A stretch of DNA of 64,000 nt from Pisolithus tinctorius (lineage: Eukaryota > Basidiomycota > Agaricomycetes > Boletales > Pisolithaceae), in NCBI GenBank assembly GCA_024663395.1, contig JANFAH010000101.1:1-64000 (forward strand). The letters run 5' to 3'. Below the pieces are notes generated by a model. That model searched no databases, was not told where the DNA came from, and was given only the letters and a program-made list of their open reading frames with translations. Position 1 is the stretch's first letter. Each line of letters starts with the position of its first letter. Shown here in pieces: positions 1 through 13,300 of this stretch. The position numbers and the translations under genes are program-made.

Positions 1-1676
1 CATTCCACCACATATGTCATGCGTTGACATATAGAAGGAAGGTAGAGAAGGCTCGCCCAATACGGAATCCACTTGGAAGTTAACGCTATTCCCGCGAGTC
101 TTGAACTTCGGGGTTCCTTCTGACGGCCCCTGTGTGAAATGATGGGTGCCAGTTGCACTAGCATCCGGGGCAATACAAGGCGGAATGGCAGGGCACGCTC
201 CAGAGAAATACCTAGAAGATGTTGGTCGCGGCGCGGAGACACCGGCTGGTCCCTCAAGTGAGTGCCGCTGATGATACTCGGTCTGAGACGCGGAATGAGA
301 AGGGTGGAGCAAAGAACTCTCCCTGTCATGCAGGAAGACAGGGTCGGCCTCACCGCTCTCCACAGCGCATGGAACGGGCCCCCTCTTGGTTGGTGTGGAT
401 TCGGGGGGCTTGGACATTACTTCTGGCTGATCGGTGACTTTACCCGTATCCACGGGTGCAAACCAGCGACTAGTGCGTACGTTCAGAACGACCGAAGCGG
501 ATGCCTTTGCGACAGAACCAGTAGGAGAGCCCTGAGTGGCTGATGAGCATCCATTCCGAGACTCGGTGTCCCAGACTATCGACTGATGTTCCTCTGGCAG
601 TTCTTGTGTCTGCAGTTGATCACCTACCAGTTTCTCACTTCTATCGTCTTTGTCGGGTGTGGAACAATGATTCGGAGTGTTATCACTGTCAGAGGGGGGA
701 TGACTGCACTGGTGGGATACAGAGGATGACCCTTCAGAGTCCGCAACGTCTTTACTGCTGGTTGCCTTCGCCTTACTGAGAAAAGCACGCTCCGAAAATG
801 AATCAGTGCAAGGAGCTGCCAAATTCAGCGTAAGCACGTTGGGAGTTGTGAAACTCTTACCTTGTTTTTTGGACAAAGCAGCTTTTGTCTTGGCAGACGC
901 CTTGCCCTTGAAGAAGAGGCCTGGAAGATGAAGGCTGGGCTTCAGCTACATCTAAATGTCAGAACAGTCGGGTGCTGACGGCCTGGAAGATCAACTACAA
1001 ACAGTCAATCTATCCTTTTTAACGTTGGTGGCCGAAAACCCGTGTAAGAGTGCAAAGGAAGCAAGCGTCGAAGCACGCCCTTTGTTCTTCGAGGGTGTAG
1101 TCTTGAGTTTTCCGCGTGGCTTATTGGACCGGCGGCCGCAGCCATCACCATCATCATCGGGAGACCTCACGATCTCACGTTTCTGTCTTTTCCGCTCTCG
1201 ACGCTCCGCAAGTCCTAGTGAGAGTTTGAAAGATTAAGAGGTGGCAGAATGCACGTCGACTTACGAGCTACATGTTCGCGATCGCTGGATGGTGTCCTCG
1301 TCTTCTTTGATTCGTTCGAGCATCTCTTTCTCGTCGGGAGCTTTTCATTCTCTTTGTCAGCATCGTTCGCCGCTACTGTCCGTTGGGGACTGGAACGAGA
1401 CAGTTCCTTTTCGACAGGGGATTTGGCTCGATGAGAACACTTTTCCGCCTGAAGACGCTGCCCGCTGTGCAACTGTTCAGGAGGACCTGAACGGAGTGTT
1501 CGTGGCCGAAGAATTGGCGTATCGAACCCCAGGGCACTACTGTTCGGGACCTTTTGCGGTGACCCTGACCGGTGGAGGTCAGCATCGCCAATGAGACCAT
1601 CTTTGCAGTAAGCAGAGAGATAGACCCTCTGTTGTTCGATGTAATTTCGTATAAAGTTCTCCTTCTCTCGTTCCAT
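1..1676 (-). CDS. Basic, disordered protein of unknown function (3' end beyond window)
   Basis: I do not recognise this protein. Reading leftwards from an ATG at 1676, three exons join cleanly: 1676-1265, 1214-1003, and 945 to the window edge, which stays open for all 945 bases. The introns are 50 and 57 bases; the first has a perfect GTAAGT donor. The N-terminal third is rich in Ser, Pro, Lys and Glu. It leads into a strongly basic stretch (ARRLAERRERKRQKREI) and then the most protein-like core, about 35 residues containing SFALLHGFSATNVKKDRLTL and, after the second intron, LFFKGKASAKT. The rest is low-complexity Ser/Thr/Pro. Composition suggests a nuclear or chromatin protein, which is inference only. 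Another intron could start at the GTAAGAG near 862. The C-terminus lies outside the window. The gene is divergent from the chromodomain gene at 1868. Confidence 0.6.
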
Positions 1677-1867
1677 AATGTACTTATCTCGGCCTCTTAG
1701 AGTCCACCAAGGATACGGGGGGTGTAAGGCGTGAAAGAAACTAACAAAGAGCTATTACGTAGTAAGGAGCGGTCGCGTCGGACTCCTCTCTCAGTAAGTA
1801 CGCGTTTCCCGACTGAACTGTCCGCACTACGCATAGCTGACGATCTCAACGCGCGCTATACGCTGTT
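1677..1867. promoter_or_regulatory. Divergent promoter region
   Basis: This 191-base gap separates two divergently transcribed start codons (1676 minus, 1868 plus). No convincing TATA box or named operator is visible. It must contain both 5' UTRs, so the two genes probably share regulatory DNA. That is inferred from geometry only. Confidence 0.35.
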
Positions 1868-3196
1868 ATGGGTAACCTAAAACGCAAATCCACCGGGGGC
1901 GACGCTCGGAGTCGCGGCACCAAACGTTCTCGACTGCATTCCGACGGTGCACCTATTCCCCCGTTGGACGTAGTCGTGCGAGGCAAATCTTTTGAGCCTA
2001 CGCCTGCGTTCGACACCTTCTGGAAGTTAGCTGCTGAGAGGCACGCAATCGAAGAACGACGCCGCTCCGGCCAACCACCACCGTGAGTATTAATTACGCG
2101 TTAGTTGGTGGTCGCCTGGTGTTTGACATTCTCGAAAAAATACATATACAGGTGGACAAAAGATCCGGTGCTACAGAACCACAAATTTTGCAACACCTTC
2201 AGAATTCTGGATCGCGGTTCCCAGTATCTCGTCACCGAGGTCATCGAAAAGGGCCCTCAGGACCTTGAGGAAGTGACCTTTCGCGTCTTGCTCTTCAGCC
2301 TGTATACCAACATCAGCACGTACGAGACGCTGCGCAAGAAGATCAGGCCCTTCACCTGGTCGGAGTACAGGCGAGAAAACTATGAAAAAGTTCTGCGCGG
2401 GCTCTATGCTAGGGGCGTTGCCATTTATACCGGTGCATATCAGAAGCCAGCTCCCGATTTGGGATTCGCCGAGGCCTTCATGAACCACCTGGCGTTGATG
2501 GAAGTCCTCATGCAGGAGATGCCAGACGTCCTCTCCAAGGCAGAATACATGGCCGACGTCTTTGAGTGGTTGCAGACCTTCAAAAGTATGGGCGACTTCA
2601 CGGCCTACCAACTGCTCCTGAACTTGTCTTACTCCAACGTTATGAGCTTTTCCGACCATGACTTCGTTGTCATGTGTGTCGGGTCTCGCAGAGGGCTTCG
2701 GAGGTGCTTCAAACAAGATATCCCCCGCTCCATGGAAGTGGACCTCGTTCGGTGGATACAATCGAGCCAAGACGATCACTTCGCTCGTCTGCGGCTAAAC
2801 TTCAATGGCCTCGGAGACCAACATCGCCCCATGATGCTTTGCGATATCGAACACACGTTATGCGAGCTTGACAAGTACATCCGCAAGTGCGGACAGTCAT
2901 CAAAGGGCCGTCTGTTTGTGGGTACTGGCGAGCTGGGAGAAATCCGACTGCCGAAGGCGTGGTCCGATAAGGCTAGACAAATCGTACGCATCAAGAACGA
3001 GGAGGAGGCAGAGCCGGACATTATCGAGAAATTCGTTGTTCAGTCGATCGCAGCTCACCGGGTGGTGGACGGGATGATGGAATTCCTGGTTTTCTGGGAG
3101 GGTTATGACCCCGATGAGGCGACCTGGGAGCCAAAGGACTCCCTCATGGAAGATGCGCCAACCATGGTCAAAGCTTACCTGAAGACCATAACTTAG
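1868..3196 (+). CDS. 5-hmdU DNA kinase helical-domain protein with C-terminal chromodomain
   Basis: Two exons, 1868-2082 and 2152-3196 (69-base intron, GTGAGT donor), give 419 residues. Residues 1-72 are a basic N-terminal tail (KRKSTGG, TKRSR). Residues 73 to about 335 match the helical domain first named in phage 5-hydroxymethyl-dU DNA kinases. Family hallmarks seen are a NTFRILDRGSQYL block (residues 86-98), FTAYQLLLNLSYS, and DIEHTLCELDKY. This fold was predicted to act on hypermodified thymine bases and is known in basidiomycetes (aGPT-PPlase family). Residues about 362-419 are a chromodomain with EFLVFWEGYDPDEATWEP, the usual aromatic methyl-lysine reader pattern. No P-loop kinase domain is present, so the protein is unlikely to be a kinase by itself. 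The inferred role is a chromatin-bound factor that reads or processes a modified base. No TET/JBP gene lies in this window. Confidence 0.85.
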
Positions 3197-5386
3197 TCCG
3201 TCTGGTATGCTGGATACCATAAGCTGGTCAGTGGAGGGGTCGAGGTCGCAAAATTGTGTGGACAGGTGCTCAATTTCTCACACGAAGTCGCGTAATGAAT
3301 TTTCCGGGACCCTCAAATGATCTAGTGTTGCTGTCGAACCGAACTCAGTTCAAGGTGGATCGAAGTGACTTCCCGAAGTGGCAACTCCGGCCCACTTTGA
3401 TACATCCGAACTGGGACGAACTGCACTTCGTTCACGTCGCGAGGTTTGTCTGGAGTGTGCATGATAACTTACTCTAAATTAGTATATATGTCTCCTGTGT
3501 GTAAATGAATAGATATCCATCTGCAGTTATAACTTACAAGCCTCAAGCAAAGCAATTTTTTGGGTGTTTGCTATCTCCAACAACTTGAACATATGTCCTC
3601 AGTTGTGAACAGACTTTGACTTCGCAGGTGGAGACGCATGAATTTTCCATTGCTTTACCATGTTACCGTTTGATATCGTTGTCTTATGTAGCGTAATCCT
3701 AGCTGCATAACGCTTATCAGAAGTGTATCGCTCACAATAAGGATGTGTAAACGTAGACCGGGTCTCTAAATGGTGCGGAGCAGACTGTCAACATCCCATT
3801 ACCCACTTAGTACAGAGCGAGCCATTCACTCGTGCCGTTCTTGTTCTCATCGAACACCTTTGTTCGTCCACTCGTGGTGCTCCTTCTCTGCAGCCAGTTT
3901 GACCCGGCGCTGGTTGTTCAGGCAGATGGTGATCTTGCTGGCAGTGTATGCAGGAGCGTCCTTCGGTTGAAAAATATCGGTCCCGATTATTTTCCGAGAC
4001 TGAAAGTTGCCGTAGTCATCGCATCGATAGTAACCTGTCGTTTCGTCAGAAATCAAAGGTATACCCAGTCCCGCTGCCTCCTACAATTAGTATCTCTGTG
4101 TGCCTACTAGCCTAGCGTTGCTAGCATTGTAGGCGTAAATCGTCGACAAAGCGCTACCGAACGAACCAATCAGGTACGTGGCTGTCAAGCATTCTTGTCA
4201 CAGAGGCATTGGAAAGGCAAAGCTAATCAACCGTACCGAAAAGAAGGCCTTCTTTGTATCGAACTCCACTGAGTCCCATCGTAACAGCCAGAAAGAGCAT
4301 TAGGCCGCGTTATGGGACATGTGAAGACCACGGTTTTCATCTGCACCGATAATCGTAGGCGCCAAAGCAAACACCACTGGGATGACTAGTGTAGTGTGAG
4401 ATTACACACAGAAACGAGGCTGACCACGTACATGACTAACAAATGGTTTCATAAGCCGGTTTTCACAGCGAGTATTCGGCAGAATACTCGTTATATTAAT
4501 GAGGGGTGAATGCAGTTTTTGTCGAAAGAGGGGAGGGTTCCCAGCTTACTTAGAACTGTCGACAGGGCGATGAGCCACCTCAGAATGTCGAGTGAAGCTT
4601 CATTGACTTGTTCCTTCTTGAACATCTTGTTATGTCCCGCCCTGGTCATTGAGGACAGGCTCCAATACTTACAGCGCTACGTTCTTCCTTTGAGCATTCG
4701 AGCGCGAACGGGGGAATCAGAGACCAAATCAAAACGACAGTCCCCACAGCGATCGCAAGCTGCCCAGTAAGAGATAAACTATCCTGTAGGGGGTGATTGC
4801 ATGCCATTTACGATGCGAGATTCCCTAGGGCAGTAGTGTTGTTCACAAGGGGTCCAGTCAGAAGTTTTCTGTTATACCCTCTTTGCCCGAGTCCCCACTG
4901 GCTGCAAGGCTTTATCACCGTCTGCCGTGTCAATAGGAACCAGGAGGTCGCCGAAATACTGCTTAGGTCCCAAGTACTTTTCAACGCCGTTGAAGTTCCT
5001 CACTATACCAGAGCCAGCTAACGTCCAATGGATGGGACCATAATTATGTCCCACAACCGTGCACGAGGACACTACACCCGTAGTGACAGGCGAACGCCGT
5101 GTTCCTAAAGATAAGATATAAACCGTAGTCGTCTCGTGTGTTCTAGTGTGAAAAGATAAGCCCCACTGAGGATACGGTGCCTATGCAGAGATTAGCGGCG
5201 TGAGTGATTGTCGTAGGCATGAGAGACAGTGACTGTTTCGATTAATCCCTTGCAGTGGGTTCGGTAACTGCTTCTCATGCACTTCTCCGCACAGAAAGTA
5301 AGACCCCAAATGTTCTATCGATAGCAGACCCAAGTGCGATTGACAAATGATCCTCATACACATTGTACACGACATCCTCGAGCTCA
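3197..5386. other. About 2.2 kb without a supportable gene
   Basis: No exon chain with a recognisable domain was found on either strand. Two minus-strand fragments have protein-like composition: 5051-4872 (GHNYGPIHWTLAGSGIVRNF, YFGDLLVPIDTADGD) and 4026-3847 (GYYRCDDYGNF, SKITICLNNQRR). They could be remnants or exons of an unrecognised small secreted-protein gene, but I could not join them. The left part must include the 3' UTR of the chromodomain gene. No terminal repeats, transposase fragment or tRNA was noticed. Confidence 0.4.
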
Positions 5387-6822
<1,436 letters not shown>

Positions 6823-7122
6823 TGTGCGAGAAGTGGACGAGAAAAAGGAACGAAAGGAGGAACGGGAAACGGACACGAGCCGAGTTACGAGCATCGCATG
6901 TGGTCCCTTTATCAGTCCTTGATCTCGGGTCAAGCCGACTTACGGGTGATCGTACGATTAAAGAGAGAGCGCGGATAAAATCTGGGCACTGGTTAACGGA
7001 ACGTAGTTGGTCGGTCGCACCATAGGTTTAAATACGAGGAACCTCAACTTAGATCCGGGACGCGGCTACGGCACTGTGTCATGTGAATCTCTCTCTAAGG
7101 GCACTTTGTAAGGTGTCCGTAG

Positions 7123-7872
7123 TTATCCGCGCAAGTCTAGCAGCGAACTAAGCAATGTAAACCACGCCTCTAACCACCTCAAGTGACGCTGTTCTTCGTC
7201 TACATCGGCTGCATCTAGAATTTCTTCCACGGCAGCGCTGGTCCCACAAGGGTGCAAGTACCAGCAGTGCACATTGAGGGCGGGGTGGTCGCCAAAGGAA
7301 AGTAAGGGAAAACTCGCACTCGACTGTTGGACAGAGAAAGTTGTCACTTGCGCCCCTTCGAACGCGTCTCTACGAAACAGGGGTAGCTGCAGCACCTCTG
7401 TCAAAGTGAGTGGTGCACCGCCTGGCCACCATATTTTGCATCAGGGCGACCAAAACGACACCTCGAGAACTTACTGAAGTCATGCACAGAAAAGTAGAAT
7501 GTAGGTACTTTGAATGTCGGTGACAACACAACGTATTGGTGGCAAAGGACTTCACCAGCCAATGTCGTGGCAGCAGCGCTAGCATTGTCAACGGCTTCCA
7601 ACGAACTTTCTTCCATATTGTCCGGAACCATTCCAACGTCAATTCCAGTCGCACATCGGTGCCTGCGGAGGGATATGACACGTTCCATGTACCCGAATCC
7701 TGGCATATACTATCTACGGGTGGGAAGACGGTCTTTAAGTAAAACAGGCTGAGATGCGCACATCGTGTTCTCTCCATGACCAGCCAAGCTTCCCTTTGTC
7801 CAGCGTATGGTGGCCACGATTTTGTATGAATTTCTTGCAAGCCTCATCGAACTGTGAGCGTGTAAAAGTCAT
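7123..7872 (-). CDS. ATG10: Autophagy E2-like enzyme Atg10
   Basis: Atg10 is the E2-like enzyme that conjugates Atg12 to Atg5 in autophagosome formation. Three exons (7872-7762, 7709-7475, 7397-7123; introns 52 and 77 bases) give about 206 residues. Visible family features are WSWREHDYMPGFGYMERV, a central TTLAGEVLCHQYVVLSP strand, VPTFYFSVHD, and the active-site block CWYLHPCGTSAAVEEIL. The catalytic cysteine sits in HPC, the signature that separates Atg10 from Atg3. Acidic residues after it and the WLEAWF stretch fit the C-terminal helix. It starts 145 bases from RPS1 on the other strand, so the two share an upstream region. Confidence 0.88.
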
Positions 7873-8017
7873 GATGAAGGTGGCGTGGGAATGGGATATA
7901 ACAGTAGCACAGTTTAAGGTTTCAGCCACAACTCCTACCAAGACACAAGAAATCCCAAGTACTAGCCCACCTCAAGCTGCGGTCGCTTCGACACCGTTAT
8001 CCTACCCTCAACTCACC

Positions 8018-9012
8018 ATGGCCGTAGGAAAAGTAAGCACTTCCCCCAATCCTCGGACGGTTATTCGTCTGACCTGCGTGAACTCGTGCAGAACAAACGT
8101 CTCTCCAAGGGTAAGAAGGGAATCAAGAAGAAGGTCGTAGACCCCTTCTCGCGTAAAGGTATGGAGAGTATGTCTTTTCAGACGTCGTCCGCTCACCGTT
8201 TTCCTCAGAATGGTACGACATTAAGGCACCTTCCATCTTCGAAGTAAGAAATGTCGGAAAGACATTGGTCAACCGATCACAGGGTCTCAGTAAGCATCAT
8301 CCCCACACATGCGACATTAGTCCCTTCAATAATGCGTTTCCATCCAGAGAACGCCAATGATTCACTCAAAGGCCGCATAATCGAGGTTTCCCTCGCTGAT
8401 TTGCAGAAGGACGAGGAGCAGTCGTTCCGCAAAATTAAGCTACGGGTTGATGAGGTTCAAGGAAAGAACTGCCTCACCAACTTCCATGGAATGGACTTCA
8501 CGTCCGACAAACTTCGTTCGCTGGTCCGCAAATGGCAGACCCTCATCGAGGCTCGCGTCGACGTCAAGACGACTGATGGTTACCTCCTCCGTCTCTTCGC
8601 TATTGCTTTCACGAAGCGTCGGCCAAACCAAGTTCGCAAAACCACTTACGCTCAAACCAGTCAAATTCGGGAAATCCGGAAGAAGATGTTTGAGATCATG
8701 ACCCGCGAAGCATCCAGCTGTGATTTGAAGGAGTTGGTTCAGAAGTTTGTGCCAGAAGCCATTGGGCGGGAGATTGAGAAGCACACGCGTAACATCTTCC
8801 CCCTACAAAACGTCTACGTGCGGAAGGCAAAAATTTTGAAGGCACCGAAGTTCGATGTCTCAAAACTGCTCGAGCTCCACGGTGAAACAACTGACGTACG
8901 TAACACGCTTGTTCATGTGATTTCGTGCCAGTTTGACTGATCGGTCTTTTAGGAGACGGGCACTCGGGTAGTGAAGGACTTCAAGGAACCTGAGATTCTT
9001 GAGTCTGTATAA
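8018..9012 (+). CDS. RPS1: 40S ribosomal protein eS1 (Rps1/S3a)
   Basis: Structural protein of the small ribosomal subunit. Five exons (8018-8032, 8092-8158, 8209-8289, 8348-8895, 8953-9012) sum to 771 bases and 256 residues, matching the family length. It begins [20 protein letters not shown] and contains [33 protein letters not shown] and [18 protein letters not shown]. It ends EPEILESV. The first exon is only 15 bases, a common layout for fungal ribosomal protein genes. ATG10 lies divergently upstream and APRT follows on the same strand. Confidence 0.97.
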
Positions 9013-9484
9013 AACCCTTTGTTATCTACTACTGCATTCCCTATGATTTCCGTTTACATGTCACACGGGTACTACCAATATGAGCACCATGGCCCAAAAT
9101 GTCTGAATCAGTTCGCAGAGAAGCGAATTCGGAGTCAGAGGCGAGCTGATCGCGGGTTTTTTTAGATACGCGCGGGATCATTCCGTATCACCGTGACCAT
9201 GTAAGAAACATACACAGTTGATAGTAAATGTGTATCAGCCGGAACATATCCTGCGTTCAATATCATCAAGTACCTGTCTTTTTTTGTTATCTTTTTAGTT
9301 GTGGCGGGCCGTGGGCGCACCCACCATCATAGGCAGCACCATGCACCCGATTTTTTTTTGATGGTCGTTGAGATGCGTGCATGGCGACAAGGCGCCTACG
9401 TATTATGTACTTCAGCAGAAATGATGATGGATTCCTTGTTGAAGATCCATCAGCATCCTTTTGACCTCCCTCCTCGACTCAACG
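9013..9484. other. Intergenic between RPS1 and APRT
   Basis: These 472 bases hold the RPS1 3' UTR and the APRT promoter. There are short T-runs near 9156-9164 and 9350-9358. No coding exon or RNA gene was recognised. Confidence 0.4.
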
Positions 9485-10197
9485 ATGTCTGACGTCGAAT
9501 ACCTGCGAAGCTTACTCACAGAATACATGGACTTTCCAAAGCCAGTATGTCTTCGTGTCCAATGCTCGACAAAATCACCCGAACAACTGAACAACTGCCA
9601 CGTAGGGCATCAGCTTCGTAGATATTTTCCCCATTCTGCGCAACCCCTTGGCCTTCGAGACCCTCATCACGCACTTCGTGCATCATATCCTGTCTCAAAC
9701 GATACCGAAGTCCTTGCTGAAGAAGGTGGACGTCGTCGTTGCTCTGGACGCCCGAGGCTTCCTACTGGGACCAACCATCGCCTTGCGGTTAGGCGCGGCT
9801 TTTGTCCCGGTTAGGAAGAAGGGTAAACTTCCGGGACCTTGCGTTTCGGCTTCGTACGAGAAAGAATACGGCGTTGTGAGTTCCATTGCTTCAGTCGTCA
9901 ACGCCGCAAACTAAGCTTCGTGATAGGATGTATTTGAAATGCAAACGGGTGTTATTCAGCGCGGTCAGAACGTCATCGTCGTCGATGACCTCATTGCAAC
10001 CGGTAAATCATTCTTTCCCTAACACCCTCCGACCCTATAACTGTGTGGCGTCAGGTGGATCGGCCAAAGCTGCCGGTCAACTAGTTGAAATGCAAGGCGG
10101 TACAGTTCTGGAGTACTTGTTCATTGTCGAAATAGTGATGGCTCGTGACTGGCAGTACGACAAATCACCAATTTATTCCATCGTTCAGTACAGCTAA
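9485..10197 (+). CDS. APT1: Adenine phosphoribosyltransferase
   Basis: Salvages adenine to AMP using PRPP. Four exons (9485-9544, 9606-9875, 9927-10002, 10055-10197) give 549 bases and 182 residues, standard length. It reads GISFVDIFPILRNPLAFETL near the N-terminus and VVVALDARGFLLGP. The PRPP-binding loop is VVDDLIATGGSAKAAG, with its GG split by the third intron. The tail DKSPIYSIVQYS matches the family's C-terminal strand. An upstream in-frame extension exists but the ATG at 9485 gives the conserved N-terminus. Confidence 0.95.
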
Positions 10198-10367
10198 TTC
10201 ATCTACTTGAATACCTTATGTTTATTGTTATGGGCTTGTTCAGAGTTGTAGTGCGAATCTAGGTGTATCGGTTGAACGTGGGGGCGCGCAGAAGCAATGG
10301 AATTGGTGCTTGAAGTTTTGCGACTTGGCTAGTAATGATCGTCCACGACCCACGTACTATTACGTCG

Positions 10368-13300
10368 TTACACCAGTAATCGGGTGTTAAGGACTGGGTG
10401 ACCGTTGACATACAAAACGTGCATATTCTCGACATCCCCGTCTCTCCGTGTCGCAGGCGGCACTCCTTCGAAATCGACGGAGAATAACACGTTACCATAA
10501 CCCAGGACACCAGCTCCTTCTACCATTGCGGCAAGCCCCTTGCCGGGCGTAAGGGGCAACAGTACGAGTGCCACGTCATCTAAATCTCCCGCGGCTGCAA
10601 TTTCCTCCGCCGTAGCGGACGGATTGACTGCCTCGTCATCGTCACTGATCACGATAACTCCCGATGCGTCGGCCTTCTGAGCCTGGACTAGTTTCTCTAG
10701 GAAGGTGCATTCGCCTCTCCACACCAGGACCGTATCGCCGCCAAATTTTTTATCATACTCCCGGCAGCCGAGTGGGTTAGACTCGTCTCTCCGAACCCGG
10801 ACACCGCCTTCATGGCCAAATGTCATGGCCTTTCTTGTTGGGTCTGCGCCGAATTGTGCGGTTTGGGCAGTAATGTAAATATTTGCGTCCATCTCCACTG
10901 TTCCCACCTGGGTAACGAGCAGAGGATCCATGGTGTCAAGAAAAATACGCAAGCGGACAGTGGGTCGGCGTTGCAACCTGGCAAGACTTTCGGAAGAAGA
11001 CCGTAGCTCAGTGTCGTTGACATAAACCACTTGCCCCGAGCGGACAGCATGAGGTCCGACTAGAATGGGAATTACTTGAGTGAACTCCACATCAAGGTAA
11101 CATACTCACGTCGAGTAATGTCGTACCCCCTTCCATCCAGGCGACTAACTATGTGGGCCCGTATACCAGTAACGTTCTGAATGACGAAACCATCCCCAAC
11201 AGGCCATAGTTTATCAATAGCAGGATTAAAATCTTCTGCGACTTCATAACCATTCGTAGACATGACGAAGTTGTAAGACTAGCAAAAAAATGTCAACGAC
11301 AAAACACCACGAGACCCCTGATAAGGTGCCTTACATATAAATCGGTGTAAGGTACTGCACACCATCCGTCAGGGGACCAGTAGTGTTCATCGGAGGATTG
11401 GGGGATCAAGCCAATTAGGTGCCTCGCATACTCAGCGTCGTGTCGCGAGCCCACTCCACTGATCAGGCCGTTTGCTTTCTGAGACGGCTGGGATATCTGG
11501 AACGGTTCGTATGCTGGGCATTGATGACTTTCTTCACGACGCATCCGCCGACGCGCAGATGACATAGGTCTGAGTGCATGTTTTGGCAACGTGAGTATGT
11601 GCCCCTCCGTAGTGAACACGTAATGTGAATCATCACTGTGAAGTCGGTTGTTTTCGTCAAAAAGCAAAAAAAGGTACTGAATGCTTGTAAGGCTGGTGTT
11701 TCCCCACTGACATAAGTCTTACCTTCAGAGTCTCGGACAGTGCAAATGACTCCATCCTGTCATCTCGTGCATTATTCCGTAAGTCCCGAATACCGGAGAG
11801 CCCACACTCCACCTTCGATCTGGCAGTGATGTCTCTCAAGATACGTTCCCCAACATCGAGGTAAAAAGGATCTTTAGTAGCCTAGATCATTCATCAGCTA
11901 ATAGGTACTGGAGATTTGCAACAACTCACTCGATACAAATACCACGTTGACTCAACAAACTCTGGTCGAAGAGGATATTGGAAAGAGGTGGCTTGCATGA
12001 AATGGGCATCCCAAACTTCAGGCATACCGGAATGGCGCCTCCAAATATTCCAGTCTAGTGTAATCTTCAAAGACGTTCTGTCACGACTAATTTTCACACT
12101 TACACGTTAGGTGGGACTTTATGGCATTTTGCACGTCCCCAGCAAGTACTTGCAAACCGGGCCAAAATGCGGATAGTGAATCAATTGTGCTGTATGCCTG
12201 GTTACCAGTGTGTATGTTAACATGACGGAACTGAAGTCGAGTCAGCTGAAGTATAAAAGCTCTGAAAGCAAGTATTGACCCAATAACCATCCGGAGACCG
12301 AGTGTAACGCATGACAGTTGCATAAACTTCGTTCCATACGTCTAGGAACTCGACCTCACCTAATGCGAAACTTTGAGCGCGTTCGATATGCCACGAGACA
12401 TCTCACCTACCGCTCAGAATATACCACTTCAATGCATATTCGTAGAACGAGTCTATACCAGCCCCAACACTGGTCACTTCAGGATGTGTCCAAGCCTACC
12501 AAACTTTAAATCTGCTGCACAGTTGGGCAAAGAGGAGACCTACGCCTGTCCATATATTGATGGTGTTCCCCACTAGCCCAATCTCGGACTTACGATTCCA
12601 CAACGCGAAGTAAGCTTTATAAGCGGCTTTCTCAAAGCGTTCGTCACCAGTAAGACGACTCAGAGTAGCGAACTCCAGGATCAGGGAACCCGCCCCAGCA
12701 GTGCCTGTAAAATAGTATGAATAGGAAGAACAGATACACGCCGGAAGCAACAGACAGGTGCTCAACTGATTCCCCATTTTCGACACCATAGCGCAAATTA
12801 AGCTGAACCAAACCCTCTATTAGCTGCTCCGACCACTTGCAAAGAAACTCCTCACCCTCGCGTACGGAAGGCCGGTCGGCGTCGCGAATGCGGGCAAGAG
12901 CCGCGTGCCAAGATCATATGCCAGATCAAGTAACTGACCGCGATACCAGGATAGATTAAAAGGTTGTCCTGGTGTGCTAGCAAACAGATGTCCAGACAAC
13001 AATCCACCCATTACGCGTATTGTGGTTTCGAAAACTTGCGGTTTCGTATCGACGTCAAATGAGACTTGGTCAATTACATTTGAACAGCACGCTGGAAACC
13101 TGGTGGGTCATCAAGTACAACCAACGTGTCCAGCACATCTATCAGGGTAAGTGAGAAATTTCCGGTGACATCGTTAAACGCTATATTGGCCCTATTAAGT
13201 GGACATTAGCTTAGCCGTGAAGCGCGTGGGACGACCCTACGGATTCTCCCAATCTGGGCCCCTCCCCTTGCAGGACAGAGGAGAGAAGCTAACCTTGTTC

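Noticed and set aside
2171..2779. 202-residue open frame antisense to the chromodomain gene
   Set aside because: It lies entirely opposite the conserved helical domain, lacks any family resemblance and looks like a by-product of GC-rich codon use.
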